A stretch of 64,000 nt of DNA from Leucosporidium creatinivorum (lineage: Eukaryota; Basidiomycota; Microbotryomycetes; Leucosporidiales; Leucosporidiaceae), in assembly GCA_001600635.1 (NCBI GenBank), contig BCKL01000001.1:1643208-1707207 (forward strand), given 5' to 3'. Shown one piece after another: positions 11,412 to 21,557 of this stretch. Under the pieces are notes generated by a model. That model had not been told where the DNA came from, did not search any database, and saw nothing but the letters and a program-made list of their open reading frames with translations. Position numbers and translations under genes: made by a program. Each line of letters opens with the position of its first letter. Within the stretch, counting starts at the first letter, position 1.

Positions 11412-11605
11412 CTGGCCGGTGAGGACCTGCTTGGCGACGATGGAAGCAAGGCGACCGAGAAGGTGGCCCTTTCCGTCTATGACAATAGGAGCAGAGGAGG
11501 AGACAGGTCGGCCATGGCTCTCTGGTAGGAGACGTTTGTGAGTGGTCTGGTAGCCGCTAGAGGGACGGCCAGACGATGTACGAGGGGATGAGCAAGACGT
11601 ATTGA
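11412..11605 (-). pseudogene. Truncated copy of the uL13 promoter and first exon
   Basis: The minus strand repeats the uL13 leader, start codon and first coding exon with scattered changes: [20 protein letters not shown] is preserved and one residue differs near the end (KQVLTGQ for KQILTGQ). Similarity runs upstream past the ATG into the leader, so it was copied from DNA and not from spliced mRNA. It stops exactly where exon 1 ends in the parent: after CCGGCCAG the parent has its GT donor and the copy has CTAGCATGC. The copy carries small indels just after the ATG. It lies about 1.2 kb from its parent in the same orientation. Confidence 0.85.
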
Positions 11606-11674
11606 GAGGGCACTCAAGCGAGAAGAACTTCACAAACTACGGAACTACATACAACCTTCCTGTCCCACCAACTT

Positions 11675-12698
11675 TCAACGACCCGCAACAGTCTTGACTT
11701 GATCCGCGCCGAGCATCCTACTCAACAGCCAATGCGCCCAGGTCTTTGGCAGCCTCTCCAACACCGACATCGCCCACGACTTCCCTCCAGCACTGTAGTA
11801 GACCGCAGGGCTGGGTCGAAGGGCGCGCAAGACGAGGCCTTGAGCGAGTGCGGAAGCGGGGAGGGTGTGGTCGGCGCGCTGGGAGAGCTCGGCTCGTGCT
11901 TCGAGGAGGTGCCGGACGGAGACGTAGAGGGAGTCTGCATGAAATGAGATTAGCTCGAGCTCCACAGCTATCTAGAACGACATCTACCCTCAGGGATGTT
12001 GAGCGAGTCGGCCTGCTTTTTGCCGAATCCCGAGGTGACCGCTCCGGGGGCTACGAGCATGACGTTGACGCCGAGGCCCTTGACCTCCATCCTGAGGCAG
12101 TCGGTCCATGAGTGCAGTGCAGCCTTGCTAGCGGCGTATACTCCTGCCCAGGGGGTTGGTACAAGTCCCACGACCGAGCCGATATTGATGACGAGACCGG
12201 ATCCGCGCTTGGCCATGTGAGGGACGACGAGCTGGGTGAGGCGCATGGGTGCGAAGACGTTGGTATCGAAGACGTCTTTGGCGGTCTTGACGGGGAAATC
12301 GAGGAGAGCTCCAGTCGCTCCGGCGCCGGCGTTGTTCACTGTGAGGGCGGTAGGAGGTCAGCTGGAGCTTCATCAGATGTTTATCAGCTCTGGCCTACCC
12401 AGGATGTCGATGTGACCGGCTTTAGCGATGATCTCGGCGACGGCACTTTGGACAGCTGCCTCGTCGCCGACGTCGAGCTTAATGCGCTGCACGCTGTCCG
12501 GTAGGTTCTCCATGGATTCGATCCGACGAGCCGAAGCGAACACGAGGCATCCTGCTTCGGCGAAAGACTGGCAGATGGCGTTGCTGTCGGCGCAGAGAGC
12601 TCGAGATCAGCGGTGGGGCAGCAAGCGAGAGGGAGGGGAGCTCACCCGATACCGCCTGCAGAGCTACCAGTGACCATCACGACCTTTTGAGACGACAT
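11675..12698 (-). CDS. AYR1-like short-chain dehydrogenase/reductase
   Basis: Four or so exons give an NAD(P)-dependent short-chain dehydrogenase of about 290 residues. The N-terminal exon carries the nucleotide-binding loop (VVMVTGSSAGGIG), followed by CLVFASARRIESMENL, the NNAGAGATGALLDFPV segment, the INIGSVVGLVPTPWAGVYAASK region with the catalytic Tyr-x3-Lys, and VMLVAPGAVTSGF. The overall layout resembles fungal 1-acyldihydroxyacetone-phosphate reductase (AYR1), which reduces an intermediate of phosphatidic acid synthesis at lipid droplets and the ER. Other classical short-chain dehydrogenases with this layout cannot be excluded, so the substrate is inference. It is divergent from the Nur1-like gene with about 260 bp between the start codons. 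Confidence 0.85.
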
Positions 12699-12961
12699 TC
12701 GAGTGTGCAGCTGGTAGTGAACTTGAGAAAGGAAGCAGTAAAGCGCAGGAGAGTAAGAGATCCGGCTCAGCTTCGCACCTTGAAGCCGTCCGAGGAGACC
12801 CCTAGTCTCGCATTCACTGGCGGAGCAGAGGGGAGTATTGTTACGAATGCTGCACATCGCTTGCCAACTTACAGCTCCCAGCGAGCTAAACAGCCTGCCG
12901 AAGTCGACTCAGATTCGCGCTCGCAACTCTCTCGCTTCTACGTTCATTCGCTCTTGACAAG

Positions 12962-14473
12962 ATGAACCTCAACACACCTCCACAGCCTCGCTTACGACAC
13001 TCTTCGAGCTCATCATCATCAGGCAGCAACACTCCTTACACCCCGACCAACGCTCGAGCTCAACGTCAGCTCGCTTCTGGGCGCCCTTTCGCTCCGCCCG
13101 GCCTGCGCGACAAGGGGACGCCTGTAGGTAAAGTCCTAGCGAGAGAGGGAGTACCAAGCAGGAGTCCAAGGAAGATCAGGACGAGGAGCTGGGCAGAAAA
13201 GTGAGTTGAACGATGCGGCTGCTCGAGCGCTCGCTGCCTCGAGGAGAGAGCTAACCCGAACGACCTGCAGAGCACAAGACTGGCCGTCCAACCTCCTGCT
13301 ATCACTCGAAACCTCCCTTCAAGTCCTCTCGCTCGACCCTGCAGGCTACCCGCTCGCCATCGGCCTCAACGCGCTCCACCTTCTCACTCGCCTGCCCGTT
13401 TTCGTCGCCGCCCTGCCACCATGGATGCGCTTCGGTGGTGGAGGAGGATCTAGTGCGCAGTACTTAGCTAGCGCGAGGGACTTGCAGGATGCAGATCAGC
13501 GGCTGGAGGCCATGCGGAGGCAGGCGCAGGGGTCGAGGTTGAGCTGGGGCTGGTGGGTGAGTGCTGCTGCTTGTGAAGATGCAAGCTTCCAAGCTGACGA
13601 TGTTCCGACAAACAGGCTGCCGGTCTCTCGATCCTGCTGGTCCTCATCTCATTCGCCAACGCCGCTTACCTCTTCTCGCGCCGTCGCCGCTACCACCTCG
13701 TCTTGCGCCAGGTGAGTCCATCTCCCTCCCTCGCACTCGATGCGAGAGCTAACTCGTGCCCGCTGAACAGGACCCGCTCGCTTCGCCCAACGCTCGTTCG
13801 TCGACCCTCGACTTCTCCCCTCCGCAAGAGCGGCTCGGACTGCTCGCCAGGCTCAAGAAGTCGGCCAAGCAGCTCATCTGGAAGCAAGAGGCGGAGGAGC
13901 CGAATACGTTCAAGGTGCAACAGCTCGACGTCTGGACTCCAGAATACGTCTTATGGTCTTCGAGGCTCTTCACGTGAGTTGGCTCGGCGCCGAGAAGGTG
14001 ACCGTCTCTATCGACTCCAGCTGACGCCTCGGACTTCCAGACTTTACCCTCCACCTCTCGCGCTCATGTACCACTTCCTCCGACCGTCCACCTTCTTCCC
14101 CTTCCTCCTCATCGGCGGCTTCCTCACCTTCCAGACCTTCGCCCTCGTCCATCTCTACACCACGCTCCTCTCCGACCGCGCTCAGCTCCAAGCTGAAGTG
14201 ATGCACGAGTACAACGTCAAGTTCGTGAACCCTCGCGTATTCGTCCAAAAGCGCGATGCCTGCACCTCAACGAACGACCTCGAGTTCGCCGAATGGAAGG
14301 GAGTGCTGCAAGAGGAGGAGAGACGGAGATCTGGAGCGGCTGGGATTGAACGAGAGACGTCGGTGTTGTCGGAGGAGGGTCTCGGAGAGGACGGGATGGA
14401 TGCTCTGGTGAGAGGGAGCGGAAGGAAGGCTCGGCGGGCAAGGGAGAGCACGACAGGCAGGAGGTTCGCTTGA
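12962..14473 (+). CDS. NUR1: Nuclear rim protein Nur1/Mug154-like membrane protein
   Basis: Five exons. A Ser/Pro-rich N-terminus ends in SRSPRKIRTRSWAEK, followed by membrane segments (about LAIGLNALHLLTRLPVFVAA, AAGLSILLVLISFANAAYLF, FFPFLLIGGFLTFQTFALVH) and the signature MHEYNVKFVNPRVFVQKRDA, which matches the end of the Nur1/Mug154 (DUF2418) domain. In yeast Nur1 sits in the inner nuclear membrane and helps hold rDNA and heterochromatin at the periphery. Residues after the signature are charged and probably disordered. ATG at 12962 follows a short leader; introns show GT-AG ends and GCTAAC/GCTGAC branch sites. Confidence 0.85.
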
Positions 14474-14650
14474 GGTCGCGTTTGATATCGTAATACAGCT
14501 CTTTGCTATAGCTTTACAGCCGTTGACCCATCCGCCAGCGAGCACTGTCAGGATACATTTAGCGACGCGTCTCAGCCCTCGACTTCCAAACAAGCCGAGA
14601 TATCGCCTCTCTCACTCCTTCGTTTCACTTCGCTTCTCCTTTTCAACACG

Positions 14651-15828
14651 ATGCAAGATACTGATCCTGCTGCAGCCTTGTACGTGCTCTCCTGCTGCTC
14701 TGCAGGCTACCAAGGCTTACGCGCCTCGCGATCCCTCAGCTTCCCTGGCGTCGACCCTGCCGACATCGACCTCTACGCCGTCCTCTCCCTCTCAGCTACA
14801 GCCAGCGCCAGTGATATCAAGTCAGCCTATCGTCGGCTCGCTCTGCTGCACCACCCTGACAAGGTGCAGCAGTCCACCAGCGGCGAGACGCGTACGCCAG
14901 AGGAAGCCCATGCCAAGTTCCAGCAGATTGGATTCGCCTACGCTGTGCTCAAGGATGAGACGAGGAGGAAGCGCTATGATGAGAGTGGCAGAACCGACGA
15001 GGGCAGCGGAGAGGGAGCGAGGACGGAGGCGGAGTGGAAGGACTACTTTAGGGAGCTGTGGAGCGGCGAGGTGAGCGGAGAGAGCATCGACGAGTTTACC
15101 AAGAAGTACCAAGGTGAGTTCTCGCTGCATTGCGCTGCCCGCTGAAGTCGTTGGTGGCCTGCTCGGCGGAAGCTGACCTGCTCGTTCTGCTCGGCGCAGG
15201 CTCCGACGAAGAGAAGCAAGACCTCTTCCTCGCCTACACGACCTCCTCCGGCTCTCTCGACAAGATCCTCCCCACCATCATGTGCTCGACAGTCGAAGAC
15301 GAGGAGCGATTCGTCCAGCTCATCGACGAGGTCATCCGCTCGGGCGAGCTCAAGTCGACCGCCGCGTGGAAGAAGAGCAGCAAGGACCTCAAGGCGCGCG
15401 AGAAGAGGAAGACCAAGGCCAGCAAGGAGGCTAAGGAGGCGGAGGAGTACGCTAAGGAGCTCGGCGTGCACGACAAGCTCTACGGCGACGGCGCGAAGGG
15501 GAAGGGCAAGGGCAAGGGCAAGGGCAAGGCGAAGGGTGGGGCGGGAGACGACGAGGACGCGCTGAGAGCGTTGATCCAGGGTAAGCAAGCCAAGAGGATG
15601 GATGCCATGGTCGCTAGCTTGGAGGAGAAGTACGGCGGAGGAGGAGCGAGTAAGAAGGGCGGCAAGCCCAAGAAGCGCGCTTCGACCGGACGCGACGACG
15701 ATGAGGAACCAGTGGCGAGTGGGAAGAAGCAGAAGAAGAAGGAAGTCGAGCCGACCGAGGAGGAGTTTGCCAAGATCCAAGCCGAGATGGACGCGAGGAG
15801 GGCGGGCAAGGGGAAGGAGGGCAAGTGA
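14651..15828 (+). CDS. DNAJC9-like J-domain protein
   Basis: The J domain is near the N-terminus (DLYAVLSLSATASASDIKSA, with HHPDK as the HPD motif and FAYAVLKDETRRKRYDESG), followed by WKDYFRELW, DEFTKKYQG-SDEEKQDLF and IMCSTVEDEERFVQLIDE, as in DNAJC9, a histone H3-H4 co-chaperone that recruits Hsp70. The C-terminal half is Lys-rich with a (KG) run from a repeated AAGGGC unit near 15500. An intron at 14680-14739 gives MQDTDPAAAF-FPGVDPADID, more family-like than the unspliced reading; a second intron lies at about 15112-15199. Histone chaperone function is by family. Confidence 0.88.
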
Positions 15829-16014
15829 CTGCTCAGGCGTCGTAGGTTGTGTAAGGTGTTTCTATAGGGCTTTCTGTACCAACTCTGCATCCGATTTGAC
15901 TTCATCTCGTCGAGTGTATGCGAGTAGGTCGGACTCGCCACCCCACCCCGAGGACTTGATCGTTTCGACTCTCATCCTCCTTCCACGACCTCGCCGCCTC
16001 TCCAACTCGCTGCA

Positions 16015-16088
16015 GTGAGTTGGGCGGCTACTCGAGAGGCGGAGGTTGTTGCTGACCTTCTTTCTCTACTCTGCGCACCTCCCTACAG
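16015..16088 (+). other. Intron in the 5' leader of the DUF4246 gene
   Basis: GTGAGT donor, GTTGCTGACC branch region and CCCTACAG acceptor lie just upstream of the ATG at 16097. Neither flank reads as protein in frame, so it is a leader intron. Confidence 0.6.
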
Positions 16089-16096
16089 CCTCAAAG

Positions 16097-17913
16097 ATGA
16101 GCACCTCTGGTCGTCTCTCCGGCCGCGAGAAGGCCAGCTTCCCCTCCCCCTTCGACGACGCCTCTATCGGCAACCCCTACAGCAAGCACGAGATTGACAT
16201 GCAAGCTCTCTCGTACGCTATTCGCTCCAAGCCCGACTGGGTGCGCAAGTCGAAGGACAAAAAGATCCTCAAAACTTGGAAGCTCGAAGCGATTGAGCAG
16301 TCCAAGCAGGCGACGAAGTGGGGAGCGCCCTTGAGTGAGAAGATGGTCGACTATGTGCTCGAGGAGCTGGTGTTGCACGCCGAAAGGGCAAAGACGGGAA
16401 TCGAGGTGCGCTAGCTGGAGAGCGCCGAGCGATTGGAGAGCGGAAGCTGATCTAGCTGTTCGCTCTTACAGGCTGGATGCTTCGACCGCCTCTGGCAATC
16501 GGACAACCTCGTCCCTGACGACCTCCGCCAATGCCTCATCGACCGCGTCAAGACCGAGCTCGAAGACGTCTCGGAGGAGAAGCGCGACTGGCATCCAGGA
16601 TCTCACCAGCAGGTCCTCGACCTCGTTCACCCTTCGCTCCACCCTCTTCGCTACAGCATCACTTCGCTGTGCGGCGACCCCGATTCGGCGACCGAGAAGG
16701 GCGTCAGGATCGCCGAGCCGCCCAAGGACAGCTCGTATGGCTACGGCTTCACCTCTTCCAAGCACGCTTGGCTTCCCAGCGAGTGCCAGGTCGACGAGAA
16801 GGGAAAGGTCTCCATCAACTCGTACATCAACAACCTCCACCCTACCCTCCACGCTTCGCTCTACCCCGTCCTCGCCGCCATTCTCACCCGCTTCATCCCC
16901 CTCTTCGAACGAGTGCTCACCAACCTCCAGTCGCCTCCTCCCCGTCGCATTAACGTCTCGCTAGACGACCCCGACAACGCGATTCAGTACGACGACGACT
17001 ACGACTGGGACGCGCCGACCTACAAGATCCCTCAGCCCGCTCGCTTCGCCTTCCGCCAGGCTCGCAACGCCGACGAGATCACCTACAGTCTCAAGGGCAA
17101 ACCGATCCAGGTCATCGTTAAACTCGCCAACATCGAGCTCACCCCCGAGCGCCCTCGCTACGCGGGCGGCGTCTGGCATGTCGAGGGAATGGAGAACGAG
17201 TCGATCGTCGCCTCGGGCATCTACTACTACGATTCGGACAACATTGAGGACAGCCGCTTGGCGTTCCGTGGAGCTGTCAGTGAGGGTATGCTCTGGGGTC
17301 GTGGGGATGAGCAGGCGAGGGAGGGAGGCGTTGGAGTCATCTACGGCATCGACGAGGAAGCTGCCTGCTCTTCTGTCACCGAGTGATTGTTGTTGACCGT
17401 CCCAACTCTTCAACAGCACTCTTTGCCAGTCCTTCAACTCGCTCCTCACCCGCTCCGGGCGCGCCATCGCCTTCCCCAACATCGCCCAGCACAAGGTCGC
17501 TCCCTTCGGCCTCGTCGACTCGACCAAGCCCGGCTATCGCAAGATCCTCGTCTTCTTCCTCGTTGACCCTACGAAGCGCATTCCCTCTACCGCCCATGTC
17601 GCTCCTCAGCAGCGCGAGTGGGTCGAGCACGAGATCTTCAAGCCGAGGATTAGCGGGCCCGAGAACAAGCTCCCTCCTCTCCCCAACGAGCTCTGGACCA
17701 AGATCCTCGATTCTGCCGAGCTCATGACTTTCTAGAATGCCAAGGAGGTGCGCGAGGAGCTCATGAAGGAGAGGAAGTACGCCGTCAGCGTCAACTCGGA
17801 AGCCATGTTCGAGTAAGTACCGGCCGAGGTGAAGTCGATATGCTGCGGCGCTGACTCAGCTTTACCCTCTCTTACCTCATCATAGGCGCGAGTTCTCGAT
17901 GTGCGAGCACTGA
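16097..17913 (+). CDS. DUF4246-family protein interrupted by an in-frame stop
   Basis: A fungal protein of unknown function. Family segments seen in order: FDRLWQSDNLVPDDLRQCLI, WHPGSHQQVLDLVHPSLHPL, ECQVDEKGKVSINSYINNLH, AGGVWHVEGMENESIVASGI-YYYD, GRAIAFPNIAQHKVAPF, GYRKILVFFLVDPTKRIPST, then VREELMKERKYAV and the FSMCEH ending. Joining the middle in frame needs a 34-nt intron at 17383-17416 (GTGATT...AACAG). A TAG at 17733-17735 interrupts the frame after ELMTF, yet the conserved tail continues and splices correctly to a final exon ending at 17911-17913. With the stop used, about 40 residues are lost. It may be a young pseudogene, a truncated but working protein, or a sequence error. Confidence 0.85.
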
Positions 17914-18182
17914 GCTAGACGTTGCGGGAGCGCGATGAAGGAAATGGTCGACGGAAGGCGAGAAGTCGTGCTTGGCTTGCTAGTTGTACCTAGCGGAACG
18001 ATACGGTTGACTTGACTTTGACATGCACGAACAGCTAGGGAGAGGAAGCTGGAGAGCTCGGCGTTGCTCTTCACTCTCGACTTCGGCGCTCGGCGAATCT
18101 GCGCTCGGCGGCACATGCTCTCCTGCTCTTGGGTCCGCTCAGACCTGCGAGGAAGTGTGATCTATACATGCTTTCGCTTCTT

Positions 18183-19077
18183 CTAGACTGCTACTCGCTG
18201 CTTGACCCAGCTGCTGTCCTCCTCGCGTGTCCAGGTGAAGCGATTGGGAGGCTTCTCCTGCAGGCCGAGAAAGTCCAGGTCAGCCTCGGCGCTCGTCTAT
18301 CCGGACGACGAGAAGACAGGACGACCAACTCACGTTCTGCTGACTCCAGTCGACCTTCTTCGGCTCGAAGACGATGAGACAGAAGCGCTCGAGGGCCTTC
18401 TTCTCCTCCTCCTCGCCACCCTCCAACTTCTCCACATCCTCCGTGTGGTCGTCACCAACGGGCGTTCCAGGCGCCTCGTGCACGAAAGTAGCGCGAAGGT
18501 GACTCGAGAGTCCCTTCCACTGCTCGATGCGAAGAGCCTCCCAGTCGAAATCCGGGAGGAGCGAGGCGATGGACTGCTCCGAGGCGGGCGCGGTCGGCTT
18601 GTAGACGTGTACGAGACCTCGGACGCGGATCTGGTCGCCGGTGGGCGAGCACCAGAAAAGATACTCGCTGGGCGAGCCCTTTCGCTTGCCCTTGGCGGAA
18701 GCCTCGATCTGCTCAGCTGCGAAAGGAGGAAGCTAAGGTCAGCCCGGGGGGCTCCATTCGAGCGGCGATGAGCGTACTTTTGGGCATGAGCTTGTCGGTG
18801 GTAGTCAATAGGAGGGGGAAATCCTTCTTGCCCTCATTCACGAAACCTCGGTGGACGTGGTAGCGAGCATACGGCTGTCCCTCGGCGTCGACGGTAGCGA
18901 GCACGATGTTCTTGCTGTCCTTGGAGTCCTGGGGGGGCAGACGGGGTTAGAGAAGCTATTGATGCTTCAACACAAACTACTCACCTTGTTATCCGGGTGC
19001 TCGAGCATGTCACTGATGACCTTCATCCACTCGGGGTTCTCCTGAGCCTCGGTCTTGAGCTTCTTTTGAGGGGGCAT
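18183..19077 (-). CDS. Pyridoxamine-phosphate-oxidase-like FMN-binding protein (Alr4036 type)
   Basis: Five exons. The split-barrel flavin fold is read from WMKVISDMLEHPDNK, NIVLATVDAEGQPYARYHVH, GFVNEGKKDFPLLLTTTDKL, SEYLFWCSPTGDQIRVRGLV, WEALRIEQWKGLSSHLRATF and ERFCLIVFEPKKVDWSQQN, with a C-terminal exon PPNRFTWTREEDSSWVKQRV. This order fits the fungal relatives of pyridoxamine 5'-phosphate oxidase, which bind FMN; substrate unknown. The ATG at 19075-19077 starts MPPQKKLKTEAQ. An in-frame upstream ATG at 19153-19155 would add 26 residues with presequence character (MKLAPPLAFLRLTRPQTTFR). The gene's 5' end sits about 60 bp from the right repeat arm and it converges on the DUF4246 gene. Confidence 0.8.
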
Positions 19078-19210
19078 TGTGTGATGAAAGGCGGTTCGAA
19101 AGGTGGTCTGGGGACGAGTGAGGCGTAAGAAAGCAAGGGGTGGAGCGAGTTTCATCGTTCTTTGAGCGTTTGAACGGGAGCCTGCCTCTGGCAATGACGG
19201 CGACGGGCTT

Positions 19211-20667
19211 CAAGGATCGAGCTGCCCGGCCGAAGGGGCCAATCGAGGCGATGCAAGATGTACCCGAGTAGTCAGGTTGAACCCTCTTGGAATGCTCTTC
19301 TCGTTCTTTCATCTCTCTGCTTCTCTCGCCTCCCTCATCCCCACCCTTTTCGCCTTGACATTCGCCGTTTCATCGCCGAGGTTCAGCTCTCCTGCCGCCG
19401 AGTCTCGACTATCCATCCACACACCGCTGCTCCCCTAACGACTCTCGAGCCCCACTTACTCATTCCGCTTCTCGTGTGTTTCGGGAGCTCTCGGAGGGAT
19501 CTGAAGCTGTGCATGATCGAGTGACCTCGGCGAGGCTGTTCATCACAATCGGGCGCGGGCAGCTCTCTTCAAGCTCCTTGCTCCCGAGGCCATCCTACAG
19601 GTCTATGCCACCTTTCGCCAGCGCCACAGGTATCGCTAAGCCCACCAGCATCTCCGCAGCTCGCGGAAGGGGACAGCGGCAATGATCGCCGAAGGAGGGG
19701 TCGACGGACTCGACGAACTGGACGGAAGCTGTCACTCGGCTGAGGAGTCTCACAGGTCGTTACTACTATCCAGCGCAGCTTTGCACCCTCCTTGCTGTGC
19801 TGTAGAGGGCCACACACTACTCTACACGCGACGGCAGCCTCGGCGCCGGGACGATAGGCGGAGGAGGCCAAGAGCTGGGAAGGGACTTTGGAAGGGCAGG
19901 GACTCGATGTGTCTCTCGGTGCTCGCATCTCGCATGATGAGGAGCGACGTTCTGTCAGTCAGGGAAGGAAGCGGTGGAGGAAGGAAGACGCGGAGCTGGC
20001 CGTCGCTTCTGCTCCTGCGCATGCTACGAAGGCTCTGCTCTGGGCCGGGAGGCTCTGCTTCGTTGTCAGTTGTACCACACTATAGCTTGCTGACCCTCTA
20101 AGAGCAGCTAAAGGGTGGCTGATGCTCCGCAGACCACAAGTGGGACGGGCGATCGTCTCGGCTTTCGCTTTTCTTGGGCTTGCAGGAGCACTACAGCGCC
20201 GAAGGAAAGGCAGGGAGGAGTGGGATGATGCTGAGAGCCCCGCTCACGCTCACACGACCACTGCTAGCTGCTAGGGAGCAGCGGCTCGGCGCCGAACCTC
20301 GACTCGAGGGCTCTGGGAGCGGGCGGCGAGGGAGACCGGGGCGGGGTTTATTGGGGAGGCTGGCTGTAGTCTAGTAGGGCCGATGGAATGGCCATTAGCG
20401 CATAAGAGTAGGAACTTTCAGCGCTCCCTCTCTTTCCTTCCTACCTCTCACTGCTCCCCTCCTCCTTCTCGCTCTTCTCGCCCTTCGCTCTCGCCTCCCT
20501 CCTACCACCATGTTCTCCTCCCTCTTCACCTCGCTCTTGCACTACAGTCTCTCGCTGGTGATGAGCAACGACTATGAGGACGTCAAGCCCCGCGCACAGC
20601 GCTACAGCTTCACCACAGCAGAGGAAGAGGTGAGTTCCTTCAAGCTTCAACCGAGTCTGGTACAGTT
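19211..20667. repeat. Right arm of the inverted duplication
   Basis: Reverse-complement partner of 1-1483. The inner boundary is near CAAGGATCGAG at 19211; beyond it the two flanks lose similarity within about 15 bases. The outer 524 bases (20144-20667) are identical to the left arm where compared; the inner part is diverged and about 26 bp shorter than its partner, for example lacking nine bases near 19710. The arm contains the leader and first exon of the acidic-protein gene. Confidence 0.93.
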
Positions 20668-21447
20668 CGCTGATATCCGCTCTCCCCTCGCACAGTTCTT
20701 CGCCACTTTCAACGAGCCCTACAAGACTACATCGCCTCGCCAGCGCCCCTCCACCACTCACGACGAGTTCCGCGCTGCAGAGGACGCCTTCTTCGCTTCT
20801 CCTCCCGTCGCCGTCGTCCCTCAAGAGCTCGCCTTGGTCCCNTACAGCAGTCACATCAGCAACAAGAGCACCACCTCGGCTCCCCTCGACATCCCCCGTC
20901 CTCCTCTCGCCCTCATCGAGTTCGCCAGCGTCGAGGAGCAGCAGCAATCGCTCGTCTACAGCTCCGATTCGGCCTCCTCCGACCTCATCGACTACAGCTC
21001 GGACGATGACAGCTCTGCATCCGACTCGGACTCGGACGACGAGGAGGAGGAAGACCCCGTTTCGTCGACCTCTCCTCCCNTCGCTCCTGCTCGCCTTGTC
21101 GCTCGCGCTTTCCCAGCAACAGCAGCAGTTCGTCACTCGAGGATGCACCACTTCTTCGCCAACTTTTCATCAGTCGGATTGAGGCTCAATACCAGTCGTC
21201 GTGCTCGTCGGAGGACTCGTTCGAAGAGGAGGAAGAGCTGAGCGAGGGGGACCTGTTCGGCGATGATGAGTCGGAGGATGAGGAGGAGCGGGGAGGGATG
21301 GAGCGGCCGGGATCGAGGTGCGGATGGTACGGTGAGGATGATGAAGAAGATGTCTACTCGTTGGACGAGGAAGAGGAGCCCTACAGGCCGATGGAGAGGT
21401 GCCAGTCGAGGTTGGGATTCTACGCCGAGGACGAGGAGGAGGCCTGA
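20510..21447 (+). CDS. Acidic low-complexity protein of unknown function
   Basis: Exon 1 (identical to the copy at 1-158) splices at 20631 (GTGAGT, GCTGAT branch, CGCACAG acceptor at about 20696) to a long second exon. The product is rich in Ser, Asp and Glu, with runs such as SSDDDSSASDSDSDDEEEED and a C-terminus SLDEEEEPYRPMERCQSRLG followed by FYAEDEEEA. The two halves are in different frames: an undetermined base (N) at 21080 lies at the switch, and one extra base there would join them. Another N is at 20842. The break may therefore be a sequence gap and not a mutation. No domain recognised. Confidence 0.6.
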
Positions 21448-21557
21448 AGGAGGAGTTTGGATAGCTTAGCCTAGTGTTAATTGTCGTTAGGAGTCATCTG
21501 TTGTCATCACTATAACTTATATGCCATCTCTTGGTCCGAGCTCGCCCCCTCCCGAAG

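Noticed and set aside
1-20667. Inverted arms as ends of a transposon or LTR element
   Set aside because: The arms are inverted and not direct, contain host-like gene 5' sequence, show no terminal motif or target duplication, and the enclosed genes are ordinary conserved genes.
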